In this document: piece after piece, positions 34,131-42,040 of the stretch
How positions within the stretch are numbered: position 1 is the stretch's first letter
How the letters are laid out: every line of letters begins with the position of its first letter
Source of the DNA: Streptomyces aquilus
Lineage (GTDB): Bacteria; Actinomycetota; Actinomycetes; Streptomycetales; Streptomycetaceae
Direction: 5' to 3'
Length of the DNA: 64,000 nt
Assembly (NCBI RefSeq): GCF_003955715.1
Contig: NZ_CP034463.1
Coordinates: forward strand, 6,634,001-6,698,000
Position numbers and translations under genes: made by a program
The notes under the pieces: generated by a model
The model's input: the letters and a program-made list of their open reading frames with translations, nothing else
What the model was told of the DNA's origin: nothing
Databases searched by the model: none

Positions 34131-35200
34131 TTGTCGTCCCCCGTAGCGCGGCGGGCCAGCTCGTGCAGCACCGCGGAGGTGGGCACGGGAGCCTGGCGGA
34201 CGCCGGTCAGTTCCTGCTTGAGATGCGCGTCGGCCGAGCCGAACGCGGTGGCCGCCCCCTGCGGCCGGAACCCGTGCCGGACCAGCAGCCTGCGCAACTC
34301 CGGGTCGCTGGACAGGAGTTCGGCGAGCGCCCGGCCGTCCTCGGTGAGCGGTACGACGGTGTGGTCGCTGTTGACCGTGGTGTCCGGGTAGAGGACGACC
34401 ATGTCATCGGGCTGCTGTCCGCCGACCAGGAGCGAGGCGACCTGCGACTCGTACACCAGGACCAGCGGGTTGCCGACCCCGCTGACGAAGTCCCGGAACG
34501 AGGCGTCGGTGCTGGTCTGCTGGGTGCCCTGGACGCTGACGAGCTTCTTCAGCAGCGGCGCGGTGCGCGCGACGTCGGCGTCGCTCGCGACCACCTTGCC
34601 GCCGTTGGCGACGTAGGAGGTGGCGGCGAGATAGAGGGCGCCGGAGTTGGAGGACTCCGGGTCGGTGCTGGAGATGTAGAGCGTGCCGCCCAACTCCCCG
34701 TACTTGCCGGCTCCCTTGAGTTGCTGCCAGGTCCGCCCCGCGCGGGCCGCGTCGAGATACGCGCCCATGTCCAGGGTGCCGCGGCTCTTCCCGTCCAGCG
34801 TGGCCAGCCCGTTGCCCGCGAGCACCTCGGCGGCGCTTCGGTGCGCCACGACGACGAGGGGCGAGTAGAAGGGGCGGGGGAGGGTCCCCCGTACCTTGTA
34901 CTTCTCGGCGAGCTCGACGGCCGGCGCCTGACTGGAGGGAAGGGCGAAGTCGTACCCCTTGAGGTCAAGACCTTCCATGGCCCAGGACCCGGAGGTCTCG
35001 GCCTTCACGGTGTAGCCCTTGGCGGCGAGGGCCTTCACCACATCGGGATCGGCGAAGAACTCCGCCTTCTCCGACCCGATCACACCTTGCGCGGTCTTCG
35101 TTGCCGTGCCCTTGTCCTCACTACCGCGACCTGCGACGACGGCCACCACCACACCGCCGACGAGCAGAACCGCGAGGACGATTCCGATGATTCGTCTCAC
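34127..35200 (-). CDS. Membrane-anchored substrate-binding protein of the telA operon
   Basis: 357 residues. An N-terminal membrane anchor (RRIIGIVLAVLLVGGVVVAVVAG) precedes an extracellular PBP type II-like domain (GVIGSEKAEFFADPDVVKALAAKGY, YDFALPSSQAP, YSPLVVVAHRSAAEVL, TLYISSTDPESSNSGALYLAA, PLVLVYESQVASLL). First gene of the minus-strand operon SBP-telA-SBP/vWA-xpaC-like. GTG 35200 is used; no ribosome binding site precedes it, and no better in-frame start exists, so a leaderless mRNA is possible. No ABC permease or ATPase is nearby, so it probably senses rather than feeds a transporter. Confidence 0.8.
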   Translation of the reverse strand: MRRIIGIVLAVLLVGGVVVAVVAGRGSEDKGTATKTAQGVIGSEKAEFFADPDVVKALAAKGYTVKAETSGSWAMEGLDLKGYDFALPSSQAPAVELAEKYKVRGTLPRPFYSPLVVVAHRSAAEVLAGNGLATLDGKSRGTLDMGAYLDAARAGRTWQQLKGAGKYGELGGTLYISSTDPESSNSGALYLAATSYVANGGKVVASDADVARTAPLLKKLVSVQGTQQTSTDASFRDFVSGVGNPLVLVYESQVASLLVGGQQPDDMVVLYPDTTVNSDHTVVPLTEDGRALAELLSSDPELRRLLVRHGFRPQGAATAFGSADAHLKQELTGVRQAPVPTSAVLHELARRATGDDK

Positions 35201-35282
35201 AGGGGGAGAGTGCTCGCGGAACGAAACATTCCCCGTGGGTAAGGGTGAACGGGGGATGTCGTACCGGCCCCGGTGCTGCAAC

Positions 35283-35330
35283 GCCCCCAGGGGCGCGGGG
35301 AACTGCGCGATCAACCACGACGGACCGGCA
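35283..35330. repeat. Streptomyces-type dispersed intergenic repeat
   Basis: The segment contains CAGGGGCGCGGGGAACTGCG followed by CGATCAACCACGACGGACCGG, a sequence I recognise from memory as recurring between genes in many Streptomyces genomes. It lies between the substrate-binding-protein promoter and the 35448 gene. It occurs once in this window. Function unknown. Confidence 0.6.
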
Positions 35331-35396
35331 CCCGCGGGAGACATGAACCCCTACGGCGAACAGGCGCCCCGGCTCAAGCCAGCGCAGTGCATGGCA

Positions 35397-35434
35397 CCCG
35401 GTCCGCGCGTCGCTGCGGGTGCACGCGGACCGGG
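35397..35434 (-). terminator. Hairpin terminator of the 131-aa protein gene
   Basis: A perfect 11-bp inverted repeat CCCGGTCCGCG (35397-35407) / CGCGGACCGGG (35424-35434) with a 16-nt loop, starting 13 bp after the stop codon. No T-tract. Confidence 0.6.
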
Positions 35435-35447
35435 GCCGTTCGTGGGG

Positions 35448-35843
35448 TCAGCCGACGCTGCTCAGGGCGTGGGCGTCCATCCGCTCGGCGGCCAGGATCG
35501 CCACCGCCGTGTCCGCACGCGACGCCGCGACCACCAGCGCCCGCCCCGCAAGGGCATGCGCCCGCTCATGCAGAGCCGCGGCGTCACCCGCGCCGGAGGT
35601 GACCGCACGGACCGGCGTGCCGCCACCCCGCAACCGCGTCACCTGCTCGGCGAGCCGCTCCGCGGCGGTGTCCAGGTCGGTGGACGGCTCCAGCGCACGC
35701 AGCTCGTCCGTGACCGCGAGCAGCGCGGACAGATGCCCCGCGAGCTGGATGTCCAGCTCTTCCTCGCGGCTGCGGTGTGGGAAGTCCGTGGGGGCGTCGG
35801 CCATCGTGCTGTGGACCGACTTGGTGCGGATCGGTTCGTACAT
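35448..35843 (-). CDS. Small helical conserved-type protein of unknown function
   Basis: 131 residues, predicted mostly alpha-helical, with no membrane segment: EEELDIQLAGHLSALLAVTDELRAL, DTAAERLAEQVTRLRG, DAAALHERAHALAGRALVVAASRADTAVAILAAERM. I do not recognise a domain. The minus-strand frame is chosen over the overlapping plus-strand frame because GGAGG lies 8 nt before its ATG, the protein is amphipathic-helical, and a terminator follows. Its promoter region carries the dyad at 35881-35895. Confidence 0.65.
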   Translation of the reverse strand: MYEPIRTKSVHSTMADAPTDFPHRSREEELDIQLAGHLSALLAVTDELRALEPSTDLDTAAERLAEQVTRLRGGGTPVRAVTSGAGDAAALHERAHALAGRALVVAASRADTAVAILAAERMDAHALSSVG

Positions 35844-35880
35844 GAGAGGGCCTCCGTCACTGTCAGGAAGCCATCCTAGC

Positions 35881-35895
35881 TTAGATTCTGTCTAA
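35881..35895 (-). promoter_or_regulatory. Inverted repeat in the promoter of the 131-aa protein gene
   Basis: TTAGA-N5-TCTAA, a perfect dyad in an AT-rich patch 38 bp before the start codon. On the minus strand a -10-like TAGGAT (35877-35872) lies just downstream and a weak -35 (TCAACT) upstream, so the dyad falls between the two boxes, a repressor position. The cognate regulator is not known. Confidence 0.45.
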
Positions 35896-35918
35896 AGTTG
35901 AGCCGACCGTAGATCTGG

Positions 35919-37130
35919 TTACGGCTGGCTGTAGCCGTCCAGGAAGTTCCCGATCCGCGTCACCGCATCCCGCAGATCACGCGCGGTCGGCAGCGTCACC
36001 ACGCGGAAGTGGTCCGGCTCGCTCCAGTTGAAGCCCGTCCCCTGGACGACCATGATCTTCTCGCGCCGCAGCAGGTCCAGGACCAGCTGCCGGTCGTCCT
36101 TGATCTTGAAGACGTTGGGGTCGAGCCGCGGGAAGAGGTACAGCGCGCCCTTGGGCTTCACGCAGCTCACCCCGGGGATCTGCGTCAGCAGCTCGTACGC
36201 CACGTCCCGCTGCTCCCGCAGCCGGCCGCCGGGCAGCACCAGGTCCTCGATGGTCTGCCGTCCGCTGAGCGCGGCCACCACCCCGTGCTGCCCCGGCATG
36301 TTCGCGCACAGCCGCATGTTGGCGAGGATGGTCAGGCCCTCGATGTAGGAGTCGGCGTGCGCGCGCGGGCCGGAGATGGCCATCCAGCCCACCCGGTACC
36401 CGGCCACCCGGTACGCCTTCGACATGCCGTTGAAGGTGAGGGTCAGCAGGTCGGGCGCGACGGACGCGGTCGGGACATGGACCGCGTCGTCGTAGAGGAT
36501 CTTGTCGTAGATCTCGTCGGAGCAGACCAGCAGGTTGTGGCGGCGCGCGATGTCCGTCAGCCCGCGGATCATGGCCTCGTCGTACACCGCGCCCGTCGGG
36601 TTGTTGGGGTTGATGATGACGATCGCCTTGGTGCGGTCGGTGACCTTCCGCTCCACGTCCGCGAGGTCCGGCATCCAGTCGGACTGCTCGTCGCACCGGT
36701 AGTGCACGGCCGTACCGCCGGACAGGGACACGGCGGCGGTCCACAGGGGGTAGTCGGGGGACGGTACGAGCACCTCGTCGCCGTCGTCCAGCAGCGCCTG
36801 CATCGCCATCACGATCAGCTCGGAGACGCCGTTGCCGATGAAGACGTGCTCGACGTCGGTCTCGATGCCGAGCGTCTGGTTGTGCATCACGACGGCCCGG
36901 CGCGCGGCGAGCAGTCCCTTGGCGTCGCCGTAGCCATGGGCCGACGACACGTTCCGCAGGATGTCCTCGAGGATCTCCGGCGGGCAGTCGAACCCGAAGG
37001 CGGCCGGGTTGCCGGTGTTGAGCTTGAGGATGCGGTGACCCGCCGCCTCAAGACGCATGGCCTCCTCGAGAACCGGGCCCCGGATCTCGTAACAGACGTT
37101 GGCGAGCTTGGTCGACTGGATCACCTGCAT
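35919..37130 (-). CDS. AlaA-like PLP-dependent aminotransferase (class I/II)
   Basis: A fold-type I aminotransferase of 403 residues, likely transferring amino groups between glutamate and pyruvate or related 2-oxo acids. Landmarks: LKLNTGNPAAFGFDCPPEIL, GNGVSELIVMAMQALLDDGDEVLVPSPDYPLW, the PLP-binding INPNNPTGAVY, VCSDEIYDKILYDD, and the Schiff-base lysine in FNGMSKAYRVAGYRVGW, then NWSEPDHFRVVTLP near the C-terminus. The ATG at 37130 (MQVIQSTKLANVCYEIRGPV) matches the AlaA-type start; the frame continues open to 37346. Divergent from the 37256 gene. Confidence 0.92.
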   Translation of the reverse strand: MQVIQSTKLANVCYEIRGPVLEEAMRLEAAGHRILKLNTGNPAAFGFDCPPEILEDILRNVSSAHGYGDAKGLLAARRAVVMHNQTLGIETDVEHVFIGNGVSELIVMAMQALLDDGDEVLVPSPDYPLWTAAVSLSGGTAVHYRCDEQSDWMPDLADVERKVTDRTKAIVIINPNNPTGAVYDEAMIRGLTDIARRHNLLVCSDEIYDKILYDDAVHVPTASVAPDLLTLTFNGMSKAYRVAGYRVGWMAISGPRAHADSYIEGLTILANMRLCANMPGQHGVVAALSGRQTIEDLVLPGGRLREQRDVAYELLTQIPGVSCVKPKGALYLFPRLDPNVFKIKDDRQLVLDLLRREKIMVVQGTGFNWSEPDHFRVVTLPTARDLRDAVTRIGNFLDGYSQP

Positions 37131-37255
37131 GTCAGGGAGCTTACGGCCCGGTAACGACCCTTGGGCGGTGTTTCCCATCACGTGAGACGGGTGGTTTGGA
37201 CGGTTATCGCCGGTAGCTGTCTCTGGAACCCCCCGCGTCCCTACAATGCGCGGCC

Positions 37256-37927
37256 ATGTCCAGGCCACCCCAGTACGAGAACGGCATCGGCGCGGCCGGA
37301 GAGCCCCAGGGTGCGCCGAACGTGTACCACCCGCAGCCCGAACCACCCCCCTCCTACGACGCGTACGCCGACCCGGCCATCGCGCACGGATGGCAGAACA
37401 CGTACGACGAGACGGCCGAGCTGCCGTCGCTGGCCCTCGGGGCGCCGGGGCTCGCGGAGGCTCCGGCGGCTCCGGTCGGCGCCGGACCCCGCTCCCGTCG
37501 TAAGCCCAAGACCGGCCCCTGGCGCTCGCGGCGCGTGGCGGTCGCGGCCGGGGCCGTGGGCGCGGTGTCGGTGGCGGCGCTGATCGCCGGGTTCTCGCTG
37601 TCCGGATCGTCCGACGGCCCGGAGGGCAAGGGCGCGCCTACGGGTTCGGCGGCGCCGGACGTGTCGCCGGAACCCGCCTCGGGCGCGCCGGGCGAGACGG
37701 GCTCCCCGGCAATCGGGTCCGCGCCCGCCTCCTCGGTCCCGTCCGCGCGCCCGTCGGCCACGAAGGCGGACACGGCCGGGCCCTCCGTCGGCGCCTCCGC
37801 CACCACGACCGCTCCCGCCCCCGAGCCCACGCCGACCGCGACCCCGTCCGGTCCGGGCTCCGACTCGGGCGCCGGTTCCGACGGCAAGCCCGGCAAAGGG
37901 CGCGGCAGCACCAAACGACCCAGGTAG
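37256..37927 (+). CDS. Single-pass membrane protein with Ser/Thr/Pro-rich extracellular tail
   Basis: 223 residues: a cytoplasmic Pro/Tyr-rich N-terminus (about 1-90), a basic stretch (RSRRKPKTGPWRSRR), one transmembrane helix (VAVAAGAVGAVSVAALIAGFSL) and a low-complexity Ser/Thr/Pro/Gly-rich extracellular tail ending KPGKGRGSTKRPR. No enzymatic domain. The tail composition resembles wall-spanning or O-glycosylated segments. Divergent from the aminotransferase; function unknown. Confidence 0.7.
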   Translation: MSRPPQYENGIGAAGEPQGAPNVYHPQPEPPPSYDAYADPAIAHGWQNTYDETAELPSLALGAPGLAEAPAAPVGAGPRSRRKPKTGPWRSRRVAVAAGAVGAVSVAALIAGFSLSGSSDGPEGKGAPTGSAAPDVSPEPASGAPGETGSPAIGSAPASSVPSARPSATKADTAGPSVGASATTTAPAPEPTPTATPSGPGSDSGAGSDGKPGKGRGSTKRPR

Positions 37928-38066
37928 CGGATGCATGAAGTCCCCAACTGTGGGCAGCAGCCCGCCTGTTGACAGGGGACGCATAGGGAAACCCCCATCG
38001 CTCGAAGGAACTCCTTGCCCGGCCGCCCCCCTGCGATGAGAATGCGCATGACAACTTGGCGGGTGG

Positions 38067-38081
38067 CCGGAGATTCTCCGG
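38067..38081. promoter_or_regulatory. Palindrome upstream of the serine protease gene
   Basis: CCGGAGA-T-TCTCCGG, a perfect 15-bp dyad whose right edge is 30 bp before the ATG at 38112. Either an operator or a leader-RNA hairpin is possible. A candidate -35 (ATGACA, 38048-38053) lies upstream, but the matching -10 would fall inside the dyad. Confidence 0.4.
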
Positions 38082-38111
38082 TCACCCTCGTCGCAATGAG
38101 GGGACCCCCAC

Positions 38112-39026
38112 ATGAAGAAGCCTCTCGGTGCCGTAGTGATCGCCCTGGCCTTGGCCGGGGTCGGCGCGGCACCCGCGGTCGCGGCCCCGGACAGCACGGG
38201 CGCGGTGGACACCAGCACCGCCGTCGCCACGGCCTGGGACACGGTCACGTCCGCCTCGGCGAGCCTGAACCGGGCGCTCGCGCCCCAGGTCAAGGCCGTC
38301 AGCTTCGCCGGTACCGTCTCGCTCAGCAACTGTTCCGGGTCCGTCATCCGCTTCCCCAACTCCGAGGCGGACGACCCCGCGCTGGTCATGTCCAACGGGC
38401 ACTGCCTGGAGACCGGCTTCCCGGCGGCCGGCGAGGTCATCGTCGACCAGGCCTCGACCCGCAGCTTCGGGCTTCTCAACTCCGCCGGCACCCGGGTCGG
38501 CACGCTCCGCGCCAGCAAGATCGCCTACGCGACGATGACCGACACCGACGTGTCGATCTACCAGCTCACCCGCACCTACGCCTCGATCAAGAGCACGTAC
38601 GGCATCGACGCCCTCACCCTGAACGACACCCACCCGGTGGCCGGCACCGCCATCACGGTCGTCTCCGGCTACTGGAAGCGCACGTACGCCTGCAACGTCG
38701 ACGGCTTCGCCTACCGCCTCAAGGAAGGCGAGTGGACCTGGAAGGACTCGGTCCGCTACACCTCCGCCTGCCAGACCATCGGCGGCACCTCGGGCTCGCC
38801 CGTCATCGACAACGCCACCGGCAAGGTCGTCGCCGTCAACAACACCGGCAACGAGGACGGCGGCCGCTGCACCGACAACAACCCCTGCGAGGTCGACGCG
38901 AGCGGCAACGTCACCGTCCGCGAGGGCATCAACTACGCCCAGGAGACCTACCAGATCCCGGCCTGCTTCGGCCTGGACAACAAGCTGGACCTGAGCAAGA
39001 GCGGCTGCACGCTGCCCAAGCCGTAA
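38112..39026 (+). CDS. Secreted trypsin-like serine protease
   Basis: 304 residues. Signal peptide (1-25, ending AVAA) and an S1-type protease domain. The catalytic triad can be read as His97 in MSNGHCLE, Asp144 or Asp146 in TMTDTDVSIYQL and Ser227 in GGTSGSPVID. Six cysteines (two near SNCSG/NGHC, then YACNV, SACQT, GRCTDNNPCE and late ones) probably form disulphides. GAGGGG precedes the ATG. Convergent with the D-aminoacylase gene (3-bp gap), with a hairpin just after the stop. Confidence 0.85.
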   Translation: MKKPLGAVVIALALAGVGAAPAVAAPDSTGAVDTSTAVATAWDTVTSASASLNRALAPQVKAVSFAGTVSLSNCSGSVIRFPNSEADDPALVMSNGHCLETGFPAAGEVIVDQASTRSFGLLNSAGTRVGTLRASKIAYATMTDTDVSIYQLTRTYASIKSTYGIDALTLNDTHPVAGTAITVVSGYWKRTYACNVDGFAYRLKEGEWTWKDSVRYTSACQTIGGTSGSPVIDNATGKVVAVNNTGNEDGGRCTDNNPCEVDASGNVTVREGINYAQETYQIPACFGLDNKLDLSKSGCTLPKP

Positions 39027-39029
39027 CAC

Positions 39030-40613
39030 TCACGAGGGGGTTCGCCGGACGGAGCGTCCCGCAAGGACGTCCGTCCGGCGGCCGTCCTCGATCACGAAAC
39101 GGCCGTCGACCAGGACGTGCGGGATGCCGGTCGGGAGCGTGCGCGGCTCGGCGAAGGTCGAGCCCGCCGCCACCGTCGCCGGGTCGAAGAGGACGAGGTC
39201 GGCCTTGTACCCCTCGCGGACCAGGCCGCGGTCGGGCAGCCGGAGCCGGGCCGCCGGGCGGCCGGTCAGATGCGCGACGCACTCCTCCAGGGACAGCACC
39301 CCCAACTCCCGTACGTAGTGCCCGAGATACCGCGGGAACGTGCCGTACGCCCGCGGATGCGGCTTCGCGCCCTGAAGGATGCCGTCCGAGCCGCCGGTGT
39401 GGACGCGGTGGCGCATGATCTGCCGGACGTTCTCCTCGTGGCCCACGTGCTGGATGATCGACGGGGCCAGCCGGTCGGCGAGCAGCAGCCGGCGGGCGGT
39501 CGCCCAGCCGTCGACGCGGCGGCCGACATGGTCCGCCAGCGCGGGATCGCCGACCCCCGAGATCTCGATCGTCTCCCACTCGACCGGCACCCCGTGGCAG
39601 CCGTCCGAGCCGACGACCTCCAGGTGGTGCCGGACGCGCTCGGCGGTGTCGTCGTCCGCGAGCCGCCTGAGGACCTCCTCCGGACCGCCCTCGCTCGCCC
39701 AACTCGGCAGCAGCGCGGCGAGAGTCGTACTGCCCGGTGTGTAGGGATACGTGTCGAGGCTGATGTCGGCGCCGTCCGCCAGGGCCTTGTCCAGCAGCGC
39801 GATCAGCTCCGGCGCCCGGCCCTTGTTCACCCCGAAGTTCATGGTGGCGTGGGCGAGATGGAGCGAGCAGCCCGCCTCCCGGGTCAGGGCCACCATCTCC
39901 TCGTACGCCTCCAGCGCGCCCGCCCCGTAGGAGCGGTGGTGCGGGCAGTAGTAGCCGCCGTACGACGCCACCACCCGGCACAGTTCGGTCAGTTCGGCGT
40001 CCTTGGCGTACATGCCGGGCGTGTAGGTGAGCCCGGACGACAGGCCGACCGCGCCCTGTTCCATGCCCTCGGCGACCAGCTGCCGCATCCGGTCCAGCTC
40101 GGCCGGGGTCGCCTCACGGTCCTCCCAGCCGACGGCGAGCATCCGGACCGTGCCCTGGGGGATCAGATACGCCGCGTTGACGGCGATGCCCCGGTCGAGC
40201 CGGTCCAGGTACTCGCCGACCGTCCGCCAGTCGAAGTCGATGTCGTCGCCGTACCCGTTCCACCCGGTGATCGCGCGGCGCACCTCGGCGAGCGTGCGGT
40301 CGTCGACGGGGGCGTACGACAGCCCGTCCTGGCCCAGGACTTCGAGGGTGACGCCCTGCGCGGCCTTGGCGCTGTGGTCGGGGTCGCGCAGCAGGGCGAG
40401 GTCGCTGTGCGCGTGCATGTCGATGAAGCCGGGGGAGAGGACGAGCCCTTCCGCGTCCAACTCCCTGCGTGCCGTGGGCCGTTGGCATCCGGCGTCGGCG
40501 GCCTCCTTGACGATCGAGACGATCCGGCCGCCGTCGACCACCACATCGGCGCGGTACGAGGGGTCACCACTGCCGTCGACGACGTCCGCGTCCCGGATGA
40601 CGAGCTCTTCCAT
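39030..40613 (-). CDS. N-acyl-D-amino-acid deacylase (D-aminoacylase)
   Basis: An amidohydrolase of 527 residues that hydrolyses N-acyl-D-amino acids to free D-amino acids. N-terminal LVIRDADVVDGSGDPSYRADVVVDGGRI, the metal site GFIDMHAHSDLALL, EVLGQDGLSYAP, GLSSGLTYTPGMYA, YYCPHHRSYGAGALEA (metal His/Cys region), LAHATMNFGVNKGRA and the C-terminal TGRPAARLRLPDRGLVREGYKADLVLFDP match the family. The ATG at 40613 is used. It lies 11 bp downstream of the deaminase gene on the same strand, so the two form an operon acting in sequence. Confidence 0.92.
   Translation of the reverse strand: MEELVIRDADVVDGSGDPSYRADVVVDGGRIVSIVKEAADAGCQRPTARRELDAEGLVLSPGFIDMHAHSDLALLRDPDHSAKAAQGVTLEVLGQDGLSYAPVDDRTLAEVRRAITGWNGYGDDIDFDWRTVGEYLDRLDRGIAVNAAYLIPQGTVRMLAVGWEDREATPAELDRMRQLVAEGMEQGAVGLSSGLTYTPGMYAKDAELTELCRVVASYGGYYCPHHRSYGAGALEAYEEMVALTREAGCSLHLAHATMNFGVNKGRAPELIALLDKALADGADISLDTYPYTPGSTTLAALLPSWASEGGPEEVLRRLADDDTAERVRHHLEVVGSDGCHGVPVEWETIEISGVGDPALADHVGRRVDGWATARRLLLADRLAPSIIQHVGHEENVRQIMRHRVHTGGSDGILQGAKPHPRAYGTFPRYLGHYVRELGVLSLEECVAHLTGRPAARLRLPDRGLVREGYKADLVLFDPATVAAGSTFAEPRTLPTGIPHVLVDGRFVIEDGRRTDVLAGRSVRRTPS
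39044..39079. terminator. Hairpin inside the 3' end of the D-aminoacylase gene
   Basis: Outer arms GCCGGACGGA (39044-39053) / TCCGTCCGGC (39070-39079) and inner arms CGTCC (39055-39059) / GGACG (39065-39069) form a 15-bp stem with one bulge. It starts 18 bp after the protease stop, so it can terminate that transcript although it is coding sequence on the other strand. Confidence 0.5.
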
Positions 40614-40624
40614 GGCGGGCCCCC

Positions 40625-41905
40625 TCAGAAAAAGGTACGGATGTACTCGACGACCGTGCCGTCCGCCTCGGCCACCGGGATCAGCTGCCACTTGTCGAAG
40701 GACGTGCACGGATGGGACAGGCCCAGGCCCAGCCAGTCGCCGACCTCCAGGTCCGCCTCCGGGCCGGTGCGCAGCCAGGCGTGCTGGTCGGACAGGCCGG
40801 TCACCTCGACCCCGGTCGCGGGCCGCTCCGCCGTCCCTTCCCGGCGTACCACCTGGGCGAACGGCAGGTCCAGGTCGTAGGCCGCGTCGCGCTTGCCCGC
40901 GTTGGCGAAGGCCTGCTCGGCGGAGGGCCGGGAGACGATCTGCGCCCAGAGCCGGAACGCCGGTTCCAGTGCGCCCTCCTCCGGGACCCGGTTGAAGGGG
41001 GTGATCTTCCGGTAGTGCCCGTCGTCGTGCGAGACGTAGGCGCCGGAGCGCAGCAACTTCAGTACGGGAAGGGACAGTTCGGGAATCTCGGCGAAGACGT
41101 CGGCGACCGCGTCGAACCAGGCGCTGCCACCCGCGCTGACGACGATCTCCTCCACACCGGTGAATCGCCCGGCCTTGTCGAAGTCGACGGCGAGCGCGAC
41201 GAGCCGCCGCAGCCAGGCGTGCACCCGCTCGGGGTCGGCCCGGGGCACCTCGCCCTCGTACCCGGCGACCCCCACGAGCCGCAGGGTGTCGGTGCCCGCC
41301 ACGGCATCGGCGACGGCCGCGCACTCGGCCTCGGTACGGACACCGGTACGCGCCCCTTCACCGGCGGCGAGTTCGACGACGACGTCCACCGGCCGCGCGG
41401 TCCCCCGCAGCGCCCGGTCCATCAGTTCGACGCCGCGCACGGAGTCGACGTAACAGATGATCCGGAAGGCGGGGTCCGACTCCAGCTCACCGGCGATCCA
41501 GCGGAGCGCGGCGGGGTCGGTCAGTTCGTTGGCGAGGAAGACCCGCTGGATGCCGTACGCCCGGGCGACGCGGACCTGGTGCGGGACGGCGAGGGTGATA
41601 CCCCAGGCGCCGTGCTCGATCTGGCGCCGGAAGAGCTGCGGCGCCATGGACGTCTTGCCGTGCGGGGCGAAGGCGAGGCCGTGCCGGACGGCGTACGTCT
41701 CCATGAGCCGGAGGTTGTGTGCGAGGCGCTCGGCGGAGAGGGCCAGCACCGGGGTGGTGAAGCCGCCGGTGAAGAGGTTGCGGCGCTGGGCGGCCAGCTC
41801 GCCGACGGTGAGGCCGTCGGCGTCCGGGGGGAGGCCCTTGAAGCGGTGGTCCACGCGTTCCTCCGCGAGGCGGGCGAGGGCTTCGGAACCGGTGTCACGA
41901 GACAC
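40625..41905 (-). CDS. D-serine dehydratase-like amino-acid deaminase (alanine-racemase fold)
   Basis: 426 residues. The N-terminal PLP-binding barrel resembles alanine racemase (TTPVLALSAERLAHNLRLME..GLAFAPHGKTSMAPQLFRRQ, with the PLP lysine in HGKTS). The C-terminal domain resembles eukaryotic-type D-serine dehydratase, with a zinc site formed by SHPCTSFDKW. It probably removes the amino group from D-amino acids released by the neighbouring D-aminoacylase, giving an enamine that the nearby RidA can hydrolyse. The GTG at 41905 follows GGAGG. Divergent from the PfkB gene; an IclR-style palindrome lies 22 bp upstream of its start. Confidence 0.85.
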   Translation of the reverse strand: MSRDTGSEALARLAEERVDHRFKGLPPDADGLTVGELAAQRRNLFTGGFTTPVLALSAERLAHNLRLMETYAVRHGLAFAPHGKTSMAPQLFRRQIEHGAWGITLAVPHQVRVARAYGIQRVFLANELTDPAALRWIAGELESDPAFRIICYVDSVRGVELMDRALRGTARPVDVVVELAAGEGARTGVRTEAECAAVADAVAGTDTLRLVGVAGYEGEVPRADPERVHAWLRRLVALAVDFDKAGRFTGVEEIVVSAGGSAWFDAVADVFAEIPELSLPVLKLLRSGAYVSHDDGHYRKITPFNRVPEEGALEPAFRLWAQIVSRPSAEQAFANAGKRDAAYDLDLPFAQVVRREGTAERPATGVEVTGLSDQHAWLRTGPEADLEVGDWLGLGLSHPCTSFDKWQLIPVAEADGTVVEYIRTFF

Positions 41906-41926
41906 GGGGCCTCCCTGATCAGGTCA

Positions 41927-41943
41927 GTTGCACTCTCTGCAAC
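41927..41943. promoter_or_regulatory. IclR-type operator between the divergent D-amino-acid operons
   Basis: A perfect dyad GTTGCA-CTCTC-TGCAAC, with a half-site ATTGCG (41948-41953) nearby. It lies in the 135-bp divergent region, next to the plus-strand promoter and 22 bp before the deaminase start. The IclR gene is in the plus-strand operon, so it is the natural regulator for both directions. Confidence 0.65.
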
Positions 41944-41948
41944 GTCCA

Positions 41949-41978
41949 TTGCGTATGTCGCTCAACGCTGTCTAACAT
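41949..41978 (+). promoter_or_regulatory. Promoter of the PfkB-iclR-ridA operon
   Basis: TTGCGT (41949-41954) and TAACAT (41973-41978) with an 18-bp spacer, immediately after the palindrome at 41927-41943. The predicted leader is about 55 nt before the GTG at 42041. Confidence 0.5.
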
Positions 41979-42040
41979 CCAGGCCAACACCGGGTCAATG
42001 GAGCCGCCCGGGCCCGAGACGACGAGGAGCCACGACCATC

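Noticed and set aside
35419..35895. Plus-strand open frame opposite the 131-aa protein
   Set aside because: Arg/Ser-rich translation typical of an antisense shadow; the minus-strand frame has a proper ribosome binding site, promoter and terminator.
35881..35895. Iron box (DtxR/DmdR1) identity for the TTAGA dyad
   Set aside because: The iron-box consensus is a 19-bp TTAGG...CCTAA dyad with wider spacing; this site has 5-5-5 geometry and different half-sites.
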